A DNA stretch of 64,000 nt from Ciceribacter lividus (GCF_003337715.1 NZ_QPIX01000003.1:124001-188000); one strand, 5' to 3'. Positions 44,415-53,872 are shown, counted from the first letter of the stretch. Notes: generated by a model not told the origin, from the letters alone. Made by a program: numbers and translations.

Positions 44415-44455
44415 GCGGATTTCGCCGGAAACGTCTTGCAAAAGACGAAATCCGC
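44415..44455 (+). promoter_or_regulatory. Mutually exclusive hairpins upstream of the cold-shock gene
   Basis: Arms GCGGATTTCG (44415-44424) and CGAAATCCGC (44446-44455) form a 10-bp stem. A nested stem CGTCTT (44432-44437) with AAGACG (44442-44447) has a GCAA loop and shares bases with the first. They lie 147-187 bp upstream of the csp start. The rest of 44303-44601 has no gene. They may form part of a temperature-responsive leader if transcription starts upstream of them. Confidence 0.4.
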
Positions 44456-44601
44456 ACTTAGTTGTATCGCCATCGATCTTGCTAGACGAACTCTGTCCCG
44501 GCCGTTGGTGCCGTTCTGGCGAACTTCCCTTCAAAATCGGTTACACCACCGCAGCACCCGCATGCTGCACAACTTTCGACGCGATTGAAAAGGAAATCGT
44601 C

Positions 44602-44811
44602 ATGAACACTGGTATCGTAAAATGGTTCAACGCCACCAAGGGCTACGGCTTCATTCAGCCGGACGACGGTTCTGCGGATGTCTTCGTCCACATCTCTGCC
44701 GTTGAACGCGCCGGCATGCGCGAGCTCAAGGAAGGCCAGAAGCTCTCCTTCGAGTTGGCTCGCGACAAGCGTTCGGGCAAGACCTCTGCGGACAACCTGC
44801 AGGCTCTCTAA
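44602..44811 (+). CDS. Cold-shock protein (CspA family)
   Basis: OB-fold RNA chaperone of 69 aa with RNP1 (KGYGFIQP, about 13-20) and RNP2 (VFVHISA, about 30-36) and the aromatic set W8, F9, F17. AAGGAA precedes ATG 44602. It binds single-stranded RNA and DNA and relieves secondary structure at low temperature. The gene has its own terminator and is likely monocistronic, with a long upstream region. Confidence 0.95.
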   Translation: MNTGIVKWFNATKGYGFIQPDDGSADVFVHISAVERAGMRELKEGQKLSFELARDKRSGKTSADNLQAL

Positions 44812-44872
44812 TCGGAATTGTTCTCCGGAGCGCGACCACGGATCTGCCGGCGCGCTTTGTCGAGATCAAGGG

Positions 44873-44899
44873 AAGGTCGGGTTCGCCCGGCCTTTTTTT
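44873..44899 (+). terminator. Rho-independent terminator after the cold-shock gene
   Basis: AAGGTCGGG pairs with CCCGGCCTT (one G-T pair) across a TTCG tetraloop and is followed by seven T. It ends 91 bases upstream of the GH32 start. Confidence 0.9.
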
Positions 44900-44990
44900 G
44901 TTTGCGACGGACTTGCCACGCTATGCCCACGATCGTCCCTTTACTTGTTTCGGCGCTGCCCTAGGCTTCTATGAAGGAAAAGGAGCTGCG

Positions 44991-46700
44991 ATGAACGACA
45001 GAGCAAAAGCGCCGGCCAGGACCACGTTGCGCACGATCCAGGCGGATCTGCCCGTCAATGCGGTGTGGCATATCTGGCTGAAGGCCATGGTGCCCGGCAT
45101 CCAGGGCGCGCTTTCCTTTTCCAGTGCGAACGGCAAGTTCGGCGAGGTGATCGCCAGCAACGCCGAAGAGTATTCCTTCCGCATCTACCACGTCTTCGGC
45201 GGCGGTCCGGTCGAGATAAGCTACGACACGGACACCACCTCCGTCTCAGTTGCCTACTGGTTCACCGCCCAGGAGGTGCTGGAGACGGGAATAACCGTCG
45301 TGCACACCAACCCGGCCAATGCACCGCCGGACCTGCCTGAGTCCTATCATTTTCGCCCGCCCTTCGGCTGGATGAATGATCCGAACGGTTTCGGCCGTTT
45401 CGGCGGCAGGCCACATCTCTTTTACCAGCACTATTCGCACGGCCTGCGGTGGAACAACATGCACTGGGGCCATGCCGTCTCCTCCGACTATCTGCGCTGG
45501 CGGCATCTGCCGATCTTTCTCTTCCCGTCGGAGGATCTGATGGCACGGCCGGACCGGCGGGGAGGCGCCTTTTCCGGGTCGGCGATCGCCTTGCCGAACG
45601 CACCGGGCATCCGCGTCTTTTTCACCGAGAAGGTGCAGGATCGCGCACCGGAGCAGGAGATCCAGATGACGGCGACCTCGTCGGACCTCTTCAGTGCCGG
45701 ACAGGCGGAGGTCATCCTGCCCAGTCGTCCGGAGGGCGAGGGCCTGACCTTCGACTTCCGTGATCCTTACGTGTTCAAAGGCCCGGACGGACACTGGAAG
45801 ATGCTTCTCGGCAGCCAGAGTGCGGAGGGCGGGGTCATCCTGCTCTACGAGACGCTGGACGTGACCGCTGCGGGAGGCTGGACCTATCTCGGCAAGCTCC
45901 TGGTCGAGAAGCGTCATGCGACGACGGCCATCGAATGTCCTTGCATGTTGCCGCTCGACGGCGTCCTGACCGACCCTGCAACTCGCTGGGTGCTGATCTA
46001 CGGGCTGATGAACAGCGTCGACGCGGCGACCGGACGGCGCAATCTCACCATGGCGGAGGTCGGCTGGTTCGACGGGCGAGACTTTTCGCGCGAGTTCATC
46101 CAGGAACTGGACTTCGGCGCCGACAATTATGCCTTCCAGGCGTTTCTCGACGGCGATGCGCCGGTCGGGATGGGCTGGCTCGCCAATTGGGCGGAAGCCT
46201 CGCCGACCATCGACTTCCCGACGGCCATGACGCTCCCGCGCACCTTGAAGCTCGGCGGCAACGGGCTTCTGACACCGCCGATCGGTGCGGCCGAGAGCCT
46301 CAGAGGCTACATTCTCGACCGCACGCGCCTGGCCGCCGGACAGGGCGTGTCGTTCCTCCGCGGTGCGGTCGAAATCCTCTTCGAGCTCAAGGAGCCGGGT
46401 GCGCCCTTCGATCTCCAGTTCGATCATGCGAACGTGGACCTCGCCCTCGTCCAGGATGAGGCCGGCCTTTCGATCCGCCATCGTGTCGGGGATGGACCGT
46501 CGCCGAATTTCATCGCGCCGGGCGCGAAAGTGCGGCGGCTGCGCATCTTTCTCGACTATGGTTCGATCGAGGTCTTTGCGGATCACGGCCGGTTTGTCGG
46601 CACCAAGCGGATTGCCGGGTTCGAGCCGGTCCGAGCCGCCAGGTTTGCGGCGGGGACCGAGAATGTCGCCCATGCCACGGTCTGGTCGCTGCGGCTCTGA
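44991..46700 (+). CDS. Glycoside hydrolase family 32 (sucrose/fructan hydrolase-like)
   Basis: Protein of 569 aa with no signal peptide seen. The five-bladed propeller has the nucleophile Asp about 130 in WMNDPNG, the stabiliser in FRDPYVF and the acid/base Glu in IECPCML. A C-terminal beta-sandwich follows with SIEVFADHGRFVGTKRI. Residues about 1-115 form an unusual N-terminal extension ahead of the usual start of GH32. It probably cleaves sucrose or fructans in the cytoplasm; the substrate cannot be fixed. ATG 44991 has AAGGAG 6 bases upstream. No sugar transporter or regulator is adjacent. Confidence 0.88.
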   Translation: MNDRAKAPARTTLRTIQADLPVNAVWHIWLKAMVPGIQGALSFSSANGKFGEVIASNAEEYSFRIYHVFGGGPVEISYDTDTTSVSVAYWFTAQEVLETGITVVHTNPANAPPDLPESYHFRPPFGWMNDPNGFGRFGGRPHLFYQHYSHGLRWNNMHWGHAVSSDYLRWRHLPIFLFPSEDLMARPDRRGGAFSGSAIALPNAPGIRVFFTEKVQDRAPEQEIQMTATSSDLFSAGQAEVILPSRPEGEGLTFDFRDPYVFKGPDGHWKMLLGSQSAEGGVILLYETLDVTAAGGWTYLGKLLVEKRHATTAIECPCMLPLDGVLTDPATRWVLIYGLMNSVDAATGRRNLTMAEVGWFDGRDFSREFIQELDFGADNYAFQAFLDGDAPVGMGWLANWAEASPTIDFPTAMTLPRTLKLGGNGLLTPPIGAAESLRGYILDRTRLAAGQGVSFLRGAVEILFELKEPGAPFDLQFDHANVDLALVQDEAGLSIRHRVGDGPSPNFIAPGAKVRRLRIFLDYGSIEVFADHGRFVGTKRIAGFEPVRAARFAAGTENVAHATVWSLRL

Positions 46701-46745
46701 CGGGTTCTCTGCCCCTGTTCTCGGCGAGCCTTCGCAATCATGTCG

Positions 46746-47486
46746 TCACCTGCCCCTGAAGAGCCGGGTGGCCAGGCTCTCGGGCAGCCCCGCCGCCCTT
46801 ATCCTTGCGGCTGCCGTCTCGATGTCGTAACCTGCCCGGCGGAATTCCAGTTCGCGCATCTCGCTGTCGTAGAGGCCGAACGCCGCCGACGGGTCGCCGT
46901 CACGCGGCTGGCCGACCGCGCCCATGACCGCAAGCCAGCGCCGCTGCTGCAGGAGCGGAATGCCGGTGGCCGTGTAGGGAGAGAAGCTGGTGATCTTGCC
47001 GCTCGGCGCAAGGGCGTAGAGCGCCGGCCGGTGCACGTGGCCGCAGAAGCTGGCCCGTGCGGTGCAGGCGGCGAAGTGGTTGTCGGCGGCTTCGGCGTCG
47101 GTCACGTAGCGGAAGCGTTGCGGCGAGGATGCGTCCGCATGGACGTAGAGCCGGCATTCGTCGGTCGCTTCATACGGCAGCGTTGCGAGGTAGGCCTTTT
47201 CGTCGGTGGTGAGCTGCGTGCGCGTCCATTCCATGGCGGCCCGCGCCGTCTCGTTCATCGACACGCCCGGATCGGAGACCGCCTGATCGTGGTTGCCACG
47301 GATCACCACGGCGCCCTTCTCTGAAAGCTCCATCGTCTTTTGCACGCACCAGCCGGGATCGCCGCCATAGCCGACGATGTCGCCGAGGATGACGTAGCGC
47401 TCTGCGCCCTGCGTCTCGGCCGCGGCAAGGACAGCTTCGAACGCCTGCCGGTTGGCATGGATATCCGAAAGAATGGCGATCCGCAT
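46746..47486 (-). CDS. Metallophosphoesterase (calcineurin-like)
   Basis: Cytoplasmic protein of 246 aa. Metal motifs are ILSDIHANRQAFEAVL (D-x-H, about 4-19), VILGDIVGYGGDP (G-D-x-V-G-Y-G, about 34-46), IRGNHDQAV (G-N-H-D, about 64-72) and a C-terminal GHVHRP (about 150s). This is the YfcE-like or protein-serine phosphatase-like type with G-D-x-V-G-Y-G-x-x-P. I chose ATG 47486, with an AGGGAGG ribosome-binding site. It converges on the GH32 gene. The substrate is not known. Confidence 0.9.
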   Translation of the reverse strand: MRIAILSDIHANRQAFEAVLAAAETQGAERYVILGDIVGYGGDPGWCVQKTMELSEKGAVVIRGNHDQAVSDPGVSMNETARAAMEWTRTQLTTDEKAYLATLPYEATDECRLYVHADASSPQRFRYVTDAEAADNHFAACTARASFCGHVHRPALYALAPSGKITSFSPYTATGIPLLQQRRWLAVMGAVGQPRDGDPSAAFGLYDSEMRELEFRRAGYDIETAAARIRAAGLPESLATRLFRGR

Positions 47487-47688
47487 GGTCCCTCCCTGGC
47501 GCACATGGAACTTCTGCACCAATTTGGGGTGCGTTCGTCCGTCGCGCTATTGGTCGGAAGAAGCATGGGGCAAAATAAAGGAATACCGTCCATACCTCGG
47601 ACCGCACTCGAAATGCCGCGGGTCGGCAGGAGTCAGGCAACAACGCGCAAACGGCCGCGTGGCCGTCTCACGATTCCTTCCGGTCGCC

Positions 47689-48063
47689 TCAGCGGTACGG
47701 GCTTCTGCAGCGATGGAAGCGCCCGTCGAAACCGAAATAGGTGTCCGTCCGCGGGTTGTACGACCGGTAGCGGTTCATGCACCATCGTACATGGGCCGAC
47801 GGCAGATAGTAGTACGCCGGTGGAGGAAGACGTCTGTAGACCGGCGGCGCAGGTCGGTACCATGTGGGCGGCGGCGCTGGGCGGTAGTACCATGGCGGAG
47901 GTGGACGATACCACGGTGGCGGTGGCCACTGGACGAGATCGAGATCGCTGGCGGTTGCCGGCGCTGCGGGAGCAGCGGGAAGGGTCGCCGCGGCCACATT
48001 GGACGTAGCGATGGCGAGGCACGTCATCCCGACTGCCAGTAAACGCAGTGGATGTTGAAGCAT
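47689..48063 (-). CDS. BA14K-family secreted protein
   Basis: Protein of 124 aa with a signal peptide (LRLLAVGMTCLAIATSNVAAA, about 5-25), a Pro/Tyr/Trp-rich repeated middle (about 45-90, YRPPPPWYYRPAP-type) and a C-terminal BA14K motif HVRWCMNRYRSYNPRTDTYF (about 91-110), then GFDGRFHRC. BA14K proteins of Brucella and rhizobia bind immunoglobulin or affect cell-surface polysaccharide; a lectin-like activity was described for Brucella. I chose ATG 48063. It has a FixK/FNR-type box upstream, suggesting induction at low oxygen. Confidence 0.9.
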   Translation of the reverse strand: MLQHPLRLLAVGMTCLAIATSNVAAATLPAAPAAPATASDLDLVQWPPPPWYRPPPPWYYRPAPPPTWYRPAPPVYRRLPPPAYYYLPSAHVRWCMNRYRSYNPRTDTYFGFDGRFHRCRSPYR

Positions 48064-48209
48064 GTCACAGACCTCCTCGACGATGCGGAACAGGGCAGTC
48101 ACGGTCGCATATGCAGCAGGGACGCGCCGCCGCGGTTGCAGGAAATGCGCCACCGGCGGAATCCATTCATTTCAAAGAAGTCTAAATTAGCAGGTATGCG
48201 ATACATATC

Positions 48210-48225
48210 CTTGACCTGCGTCAAG
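48210..48225 (-). promoter_or_regulatory. FixK/FNR-type box in the BA14K promoter
   Basis: CTTGACCTGCGTCAAG is a 6-4-6 palindrome containing TTGAC-N4-GTCAA, which fits the FNR/FixK pattern TTGA-N6-TCAA. On the minus strand a TAATTT (48189-48184) lies at the spacing expected for a -10 element, placing the box near -41.5. It lies 147-162 bp upstream of the BA14K start, between it and the kinase stop codon. Confidence 0.6.
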
Positions 48226-48250
48226 TCTCATGGCGCTTCCGGAAACGCCG

Positions 48251-51200
48251 TCATTCCGCGGCGGCGCGCTTCAGTCCGGAAATGTGGGTGATGAAGGCGC
48301 GAAGTGCTGCCGGCTTCACGGGCTTGTGCTGCAGGCCGATATTGTGGCGTTCGGCTTCGGTGCGGACCTCGATCGTCCGGTCGGCGGTAATCAGCAGTGC
48401 CGGCACCTCGGCGCCGTAGAGTGTCCGCAGTCGCAGGATCGCCCCGATGCCGCTGCCGTCCCCGAGATGGTAGTCGGCGATGATGATATCCGGCGGCACC
48501 GGGCTCCTCGCGACGATCGGATCGAGGTCCGCGATCGACCCGGCACACTCGACCTCGCATCCCCAGCCGGAAATCAGCACGGCCATGCCGTCGAGGATGT
48601 TCGGTTCGTTGTCGATGCAGAGAACCCTGAGACCACTGAGGGGTTGCGCCACCTCTCGTGCACCCTGCGTGGCCGCAGATCTGACGGCACCCTGCACGTC
48701 ACGCTCGCGCGGCACCACGATCTTGAAGGTCGTGCCCTTGCCCTTTTTCGAGGACAGTTGCACGGGGTGGTTCAGGACCTTGGCGATGCGGTCCACGATC
48801 GAAAGCCCGAGGCCGAGCCCGGAGGCGGTCTTGGCGCCCTCGTCGAGGCGCGCAAACTCCTTGAACACGGTCCGGAACTTGGAGGTCGGAATGCCGATAC
48901 CCGAGTCCATCACCTGGATGACAACGTCCTTGCCGCTGCGACGTGCGCCAACCAGCACTTTGCCGGAGGGTGTATACTTGATGGCGTTGGAAACGAGATT
49001 TTGTACGAGGCGTCGCAGCAGGTTGGGATCGGAATGCACCTTGAGCGAGGTCGGCATCACGACGAGTTTCAGGTTCTTTTCCCGCGCCATAGGCTGGAAG
49101 TCGGTTTCGATCCGCTCCAGCAATTCCTGCAGCGGAACGGCCGTCAGCCGCGGCTTCATCGCGCCGGTGTCGAGGCGCGAGATGTCGAGAACGGCGCCGA
49201 GGATGTTCTCGACCGACTCCAGCGCGGAGTCGATATTGCGCACCAGCGTGCTATTTTCCGACTCGCCCAGCCTTTCGACGAGCGAGGACGAATAGAGCCG
49301 TGCAGCGTTCAGCGGTTGCAGGATGTCGTGGCCCGCGGCGGCGAAGAAGCGGGTCTTGCCGATATTCGCGTCGTCTGCCGCGGCCCGCGCTTCGGCAAGC
49401 GCATGGTTGACGCGGGTGAGTTCGACGGTTCGCTCGCTCACCCTCTGTTCGAGTGTCTCGTTCGCCTGCTTCAGAGCCTTGTCGGCCGCCACCTGGCTGG
49501 TGATGTCGCTGAATGTCGCGACGATGCCCTTGTCAGGCATCGGATTGCACCGGACTTCGATGATCCGCTCGCCGCCCTGCAGCACCAGTTGGAACGGCTT
49601 GTCGAAACGCTGGAAGTTGCGGACCACCTGCGTCTGTTCACCCACCGGCACATCGCCGCGACCGGAGAGGATGGCGATGATGTCGGTCAGCGGGTAACCG
49701 ACCTGGCCCACGTGTTCCGGCAGATCGAGAAGGGTACGGAAGCGCCGGTTCCAGATCGTCAGCCGATTGGTGCTGTCGAAAACGGCGATACCCTGGTCCA
49801 TCTGCGAGAGCGCCGTCTGCAGCATGTCCTGATTGTATTGCAGGGCTTCGCTCGCCTGGTCGAGGAGCCAGGCGGTATCGGCTGAGGTGTCCTCGGCCTT
49901 CTGCAGCATCAGAGACAGGACGAGCCGTGCCGACGACGAGCCGATCGCACTGCCGAGCAATTGCTCGGAAAAGTGGATGAAGGCCATATCGGCCGGGCTG
50001 TCGTCATCGAGGTGGCGTCCCGCCGCCTGCTCGTAGCTGCGGAACGACCGCTCCATCCGCTCCTCGCCGAGATAGCGGGCGATCGCCGCCTTGAGGTCGC
50101 CGACGCTGACGCGGGTCTTCCAGCCGCGCGTGGCGAACTGCGAACGTGGATGCCGTCTGACGAAGATGCCGGACTGGATGCGCTCGACCGGCTTCAGGTT
50201 GCGGCTGACCGAACCGAGGATGAACGCGGTAGTGTTGAGGAGCAGGCTGAGGATGGTCGCGTTGACGAGAGGGTCAGTCTCGGGACCGCTGAAGGTCGCG
50301 ACCCCCGGGAAGAGAAAGCTCAGGATGGTCGAGGCAAGTTCTGCGTTGTCGCCGACGCCGAAGCTCGGCAGAAACAGGAGATAGGCCCAGACGAAGATGC
50401 CGATGCTCAGGCCGAGGATCGCGCCACGTGCGTTGGCGCGGCGCCAGATCAGTCCGCCGAAGAGCGAGGGGGCGATCTGTGCGATCGCGGCAAAGGACAG
50501 GAGGCCGATCGAGGCGAGGCCGCTCGTGTTGTCGGCGGAGTGATAATAGAGGTAACCGAGGAGCACGACGCCGAGGATCGACAGTCGCCGGATGTGCAAC
50601 AGGGTCTTCGCGAAGTCGGCGCGCTGGCTCGGTCGTGCGAGCACTTTCTGACGCAGGAAGATTGGCAGCACGATGTCGTTGGAGACCATGATCGCCAGCG
50701 CGACCGAAGCGACGATGACCATTGCAGTCGCCGCCGAGAATCCGCCGAGGAAGGTGATCAGGGAGACGAGTTCCATCTCGTTGTGGAGCGGCAGCGACAG
50801 CACGTAGAGATCGGCATCGCCCGTGCCCCCAAACGTCAGGATACCGCCCACGGCTGCCGGCAGCACGAAGAGATTGATCGCGACAAGGTAGAGCGGCAGC
50901 AGGATGCCGGCCGTCTTGAGTTCGCGGGCCGTGCGGTTCTCCACGACCGTCACGTGGAACTGGCGCGGCAGCATGATGATCGCGAAGGCCGAAAGCCCGA
51001 TCAGCAGCAGCCAGCGGCTGATCGGCGTCTGGTAGGAGAGTGCCTCCATGACCGCCGGCGCCTGGCTGGCGGTTCGCCAGAGATCGGCCGGCCCGTCGAA
51101 GAGGAAGAAGACGACCGATATCCCGAGCGTCCAGAAGGCGACGAGCTTGACCACCGATTCCATGGCGATCGCCAGGATCAGGCCGTCCTGATGCTCGGTC

Positions 51201-51760
51201 GCGTCGGTGTGGCGCGTGCCGAAGATCACCGCGAAGCAGGCAAGCGAGATCGCGACCAGCAGCGGCAGATCGACGAAATAGAGGTTGCCGGTGCCGATAC
51301 CATAATCGGACGGATCGACCATCGCCGCGACAGAGTTCGAAACCGCCTTCAGCTGCAGGGCGATATACGGAATGGTTCCGACCAGCGAGATTCCCGTCAC
51401 CAGCATGCCGACGATCGGGTTCTTGCCGTAACGCGCGGCGATGAAGTCGGCCCCGGAGGTCAGCTTCTCCGCCTTTGCAAGCTCGGTGATCCGACGGATG
51501 ATCGGCATGCCGAGCGTGAACATGAGAATCGGCCCGATATAGATGCCCGTGAATTCGAGCCCGCGCTCGGCCGCGAGCCCGACGCCACCGAAATAGGTCC
51601 AGGAGGTGCAATAGACAGCAAGGCTCAGCGCATAGACCACCGGGCGTCCGCCCGCGGGCACGCCGAAGAGCCGGCTCTTCCGGTCGCCATAGCTCGCCAC
51701 CGCGAAGAGCAGCAGCAGATAGGCGAAAGCCGATACGAAGATGATCCACCCTGGAAGCAC
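48251..51760 (-). CDS. SSF-PAS hybrid sensor histidine kinase/response regulator (CrbS/NahK-like)
   Basis: Protein of 1169 aa. Residues about 1-490 are a 13-helix sodium/solute symporter domain (SSF) like those of PutP-type sensors. A linker (about 500-640) is followed by a PAS domain (about 655-780; ALSQMDQGIAVFDSTNRL), a coiled coil, the kinase H-box AAAGHDILQPLNAARL (His about 810), the N-box (LVQNLVSNAIKYT), G-boxes (DSGIGIP, GLGLGLSIV) and a receiver domain (about 1045-1165) with Asp about 1095 in IADYHLGDG and Lys in LQHKPVKPA. This matches CrbS/MxtR kinases that control acetate use through the LuxR-type CrbR/ErdR. No regulator is adjacent. Confidence 0.9.
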   Translation of the reverse strand: MLPGWIIFVSAFAYLLLLFAVASYGDRKSRLFGVPAGGRPVVYALSLAVYCTSWTYFGGVGLAAERGLEFTGIYIGPILMFTLGMPIIRRITELAKAEKLTSGADFIAARYGKNPIVGMLVTGISLVGTIPYIALQLKAVSNSVAAMVDPSDYGIGTGNLYFVDLPLLVAISLACFAVIFGTRHTDATEHQDGLILAIAMESVVKLVAFWTLGISVVFFLFDGPADLWRTASQAPAVMEALSYQTPISRWLLLIGLSAFAIIMLPRQFHVTVVENRTARELKTAGILLPLYLVAINLFVLPAAVGGILTFGGTGDADLYVLSLPLHNEMELVSLITFLGGFSAATAMVIVASVALAIMVSNDIVLPIFLRQKVLARPSQRADFAKTLLHIRRLSILGVVLLGYLYYHSADNTSGLASIGLLSFAAIAQIAPSLFGGLIWRRANARGAILGLSIGIFVWAYLLFLPSFGVGDNAELASTILSFLFPGVATFSGPETDPLVNATILSLLLNTTAFILGSVSRNLKPVERIQSGIFVRRHPRSQFATRGWKTRVSVGDLKAAIARYLGEERMERSFRSYEQAAGRHLDDDSPADMAFIHFSEQLLGSAIGSSSARLVLSLMLQKAEDTSADTAWLLDQASEALQYNQDMLQTALSQMDQGIAVFDSTNRLTIWNRRFRTLLDLPEHVGQVGYPLTDIIAILSGRGDVPVGEQTQVVRNFQRFDKPFQLVLQGGERIIEVRCNPMPDKGIVATFSDITSQVAADKALKQANETLEQRVSERTVELTRVNHALAEARAAADDANIGKTRFFAAAGHDILQPLNAARLYSSSLVERLGESENSTLVRNIDSALESVENILGAVLDISRLDTGAMKPRLTAVPLQELLERIETDFQPMAREKNLKLVVMPTSLKVHSDPNLLRRLVQNLVSNAIKYTPSGKVLVGARRSGKDVVIQVMDSGIGIPTSKFRTVFKEFARLDEGAKTASGLGLGLSIVDRIAKVLNHPVQLSSKKGKGTTFKIVVPRERDVQGAVRSAATQGAREVAQPLSGLRVLCIDNEPNILDGMAVLISGWGCEVECAGSIADLDPIVARSPVPPDIIIADYHLGDGSGIGAILRLRTLYGAEVPALLITADRTIEVRTEAERHNIGLQHKPVKPAALRAFITHISGLKRAAAE

Positions 51761-51972
51761 GCTTTCTCCTCGTCACGAGCGTCCTACATCCATTCGACAA
51801 AGCTTACGGGAAGTGCAAGCCTTTTTAAATCGTGGGAAAATTGATCTTAAGTCGAAGATGGGGAGTGACGACGATTACCGGTTTCCGACAGCCGAGACTT
51901 TCATTAGCATTGTCGTGCATCCGGGTTGGTCGAGACGTGCAGATTCTTTCACGAAACGTCAGGGAGATAACA

Positions 51973-52401
51973 ATGCTCAACGAGTTCAAGACATTCATAG
52001 CCCGTGGCAACGTCATGGATCTGGCCGTCGGTGTCATTGTCGGTGGCGCCTTCGGCCTCATTGTGAACTCGCTCGTCAACGACATCATCATGCCGATCGT
52101 CGGTGCTTTCGGCGGGCTAGATTTCTCCAATTACTTCCTGTCGTTGAGCAGCAAGGTCACGGCGACGACGCTTGCCGCCGCCCGCGAGCAGGGGCCGGTA
52201 ATCGCCTACGGCAACTTCATATCGGTCATCCTCAACTTCCTGATTCTCGCCTGGGTCATCTTCCTGATGGTGAAGGCCGTGAACACGATGCGTGAATCGT
52301 TGGAAAAGAAGCCGGAAGCCAAGGCCGAAGCTGCGCCGCCGCCGGCCGACATCCAGTTGCTCACCGAGATCCGCGACCTGCTGAAGACGAGGGCAAGCTG
52401 A
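51973..52401 (+). CDS. mscL: Large-conductance mechanosensitive channel
   Basis: Inner-membrane channel of 142 aa with two helices. The first helix shows [19 protein letters not shown] (about 13-31) and the second [21 protein letters not shown] (about 80-100); the C-terminal helix is charged. AGGGAG precedes ATG 51973. It opens under osmotic downshock. It is divergent from the hybrid kinase across 212 bases that contain both promoters; one GANTC site is seen at about 51943. Confidence 0.96.
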   Translation: MLNEFKTFIARGNVMDLAVGVIVGGAFGLIVNSLVNDIIMPIVGAFGGLDFSNYFLSLSSKVTATTLAAAREQGPVIAYGNFISVILNFLILAWVIFLMVKAVNTMRESLEKKPEAKAEAAPPPADIQLLTEIRDLLKTRAS

Positions 52402-52534
52402 CGACGACCCGGGCGATCGGGAATAGTCGCTGGAGCGTCGGATCCATCACCGAAATCGATCCCAGGCTCACGCATTGTCATGGGATTTTCGATCTGTGAT
52501 CGGCTATGAACGGCCAAAACGGAGAAGCCGAAGC

Positions 52535-53704
52535 ATGTCTTTTGTCGCCAGCCTCAGCCCGCGTGCCGTATCCGCCCCGGAAAGCGGGATCGTAGAGATC
52601 TTGAACTACGCCCGCGGACGCGAAAACCTGCTGCCGCTGTGGGTGGGGGAGGGAGACCTGCCGAGCCCGGATTTCATCAACCGGGCGGCCAGCGAGGCTC
52701 TGCTCGCCGGTGAGACCTTCTATACCTGGCAGCGCGGCATTCCCGAACTGCGTGAGGCTCTGTCGCTCTACTACGCCCGTCATTTCGCCGTCTCGCTTTC
52801 GCCGGAACACTTCTATGTCACGGCGTCCGGCATGCAATCGATCGTCCTTTCGGTTCAGGCGCTCACCTCGCCCGGCGACGAGATGGTCTTCCTGACGCCG
52901 GCCTGGCCGAACATCGTCTCGGCGATCGAGCTCGCCGGCGCCCGTGCCGTGGGCGTCGAGCTCTCTTTCGGTCACGGAAGCTGGTCGCTCGATCTCGAAC
53001 GGCTGGAAGCCGCGATCACGCCGAAGACCAAGGCGATCTTCATCAACACCCCGTCGAACCCCACGGGCTGGACGGCCAATAGAGAGGATCTGACGGCGAT
53101 CCTCCACCTTGCCCGCAAGCACGGTATCTGGATCCTCGCCGACGAAATCTACGCGCTCTACTACTATGGCGCGGCTGTGCGTGCCCCCTCGTTTCTCGAC
53201 GTCAAGGATGCCGACGACCGCATCATCTTCGTGAATTCATTCTCGAAGAACTGGTCGATGACCGGCTGGCGCGTCGGCTGGATCGTCGCGCCTCCGGAGA
53301 CGGGGCAAGTCTTCGAAAACCTCATCCAGTATTCGACATCCGGTGTCGCCCAGTTCATACAGCGCGGTGCAGTCGCCGCACTCGACCACGGTGACGACTT
53401 CGTCCGCGCCAATTTCGAGCGTGCGGTCCGTTCCCGCGACCTGCTCTGCGATGCCCTGATCGCCACCAACCGGGTCGAGACCCTGAAGCCGGAAGGGGCG
53501 CTCTACGCCTTCCTGAAGATCGACGGGGTGAGCGACAGCCGCGCTGCGGCGCTCGACATCGTCGACAAGACCGGAGTTGGCCTTGCACCCGGAACCGCTT
53601 TCGGCAAAGGCGGCGAAGCCTTCCTCCGGGCCTGTTTCCTGCGCGATCCGCGCCAGATCGAGGATGCAGCCGGCAGGCTCTGCGACTACATTCTCGGTCG
53701 TTGA
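52535..53704 (+). CDS. PLP-dependent class I/II aminotransferase
   Basis: Cytoplasmic enzyme of 389 aa. The PLP lysine is about 238 in NSFSKNWSMTGWRVGW; the N-P-T-G-W segment (about 178-182) and the cofactor-binding ITPKTKAIFINTPSNP run precede it. The form fits the aspartate/aromatic or arginine-pyruvate-type fold I enzymes, and substrate cannot be fixed. ATG 52535 has GGAGAAG upstream. It stands between mscL and galE with no clear operon link. Confidence 0.9.
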   Translation: MSFVASLSPRAVSAPESGIVEILNYARGRENLLPLWVGEGDLPSPDFINRAASEALLAGETFYTWQRGIPELREALSLYYARHFAVSLSPEHFYVTASGMQSIVLSVQALTSPGDEMVFLTPAWPNIVSAIELAGARAVGVELSFGHGSWSLDLERLEAAITPKTKAIFINTPSNPTGWTANREDLTAILHLARKHGIWILADEIYALYYYGAAVRAPSFLDVKDADDRIIFVNSFSKNWSMTGWRVGWIVAPPETGQVFENLIQYSTSGVAQFIQRGAVAALDHGDDFVRANFERAVRSRDLLCDALIATNRVETLKPEGALYAFLKIDGVSDSRAAALDIVDKTGVGLAPGTAFGKGGEAFLRACFLRDPRQIEDAAGRLCDYILGR

Positions 53705-53872
53705 TTGCCGCGGGGGCTCCACTCCGCTTTTGCGGCTGCGGAAAGAACTTCGCCTTCGTCAAAGTTAGGTACAGAATTGCCTCAACGAACGGACTTCGTC
53801 CGGTGCGGGTGCTTGTGCGGCCGTCGCCGCCACATGTAGCGTTTTCCTGCGAATCAAGAGGGGAGAGGAACG

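Noticed and set aside
49961..51844. A 627-codon plus-strand open frame opposite the hybrid kinase
   Set aside because: It runs antisense to the SSF domain and is extremely rich in Arg, Asp and Gln, as expected of a shadow frame.
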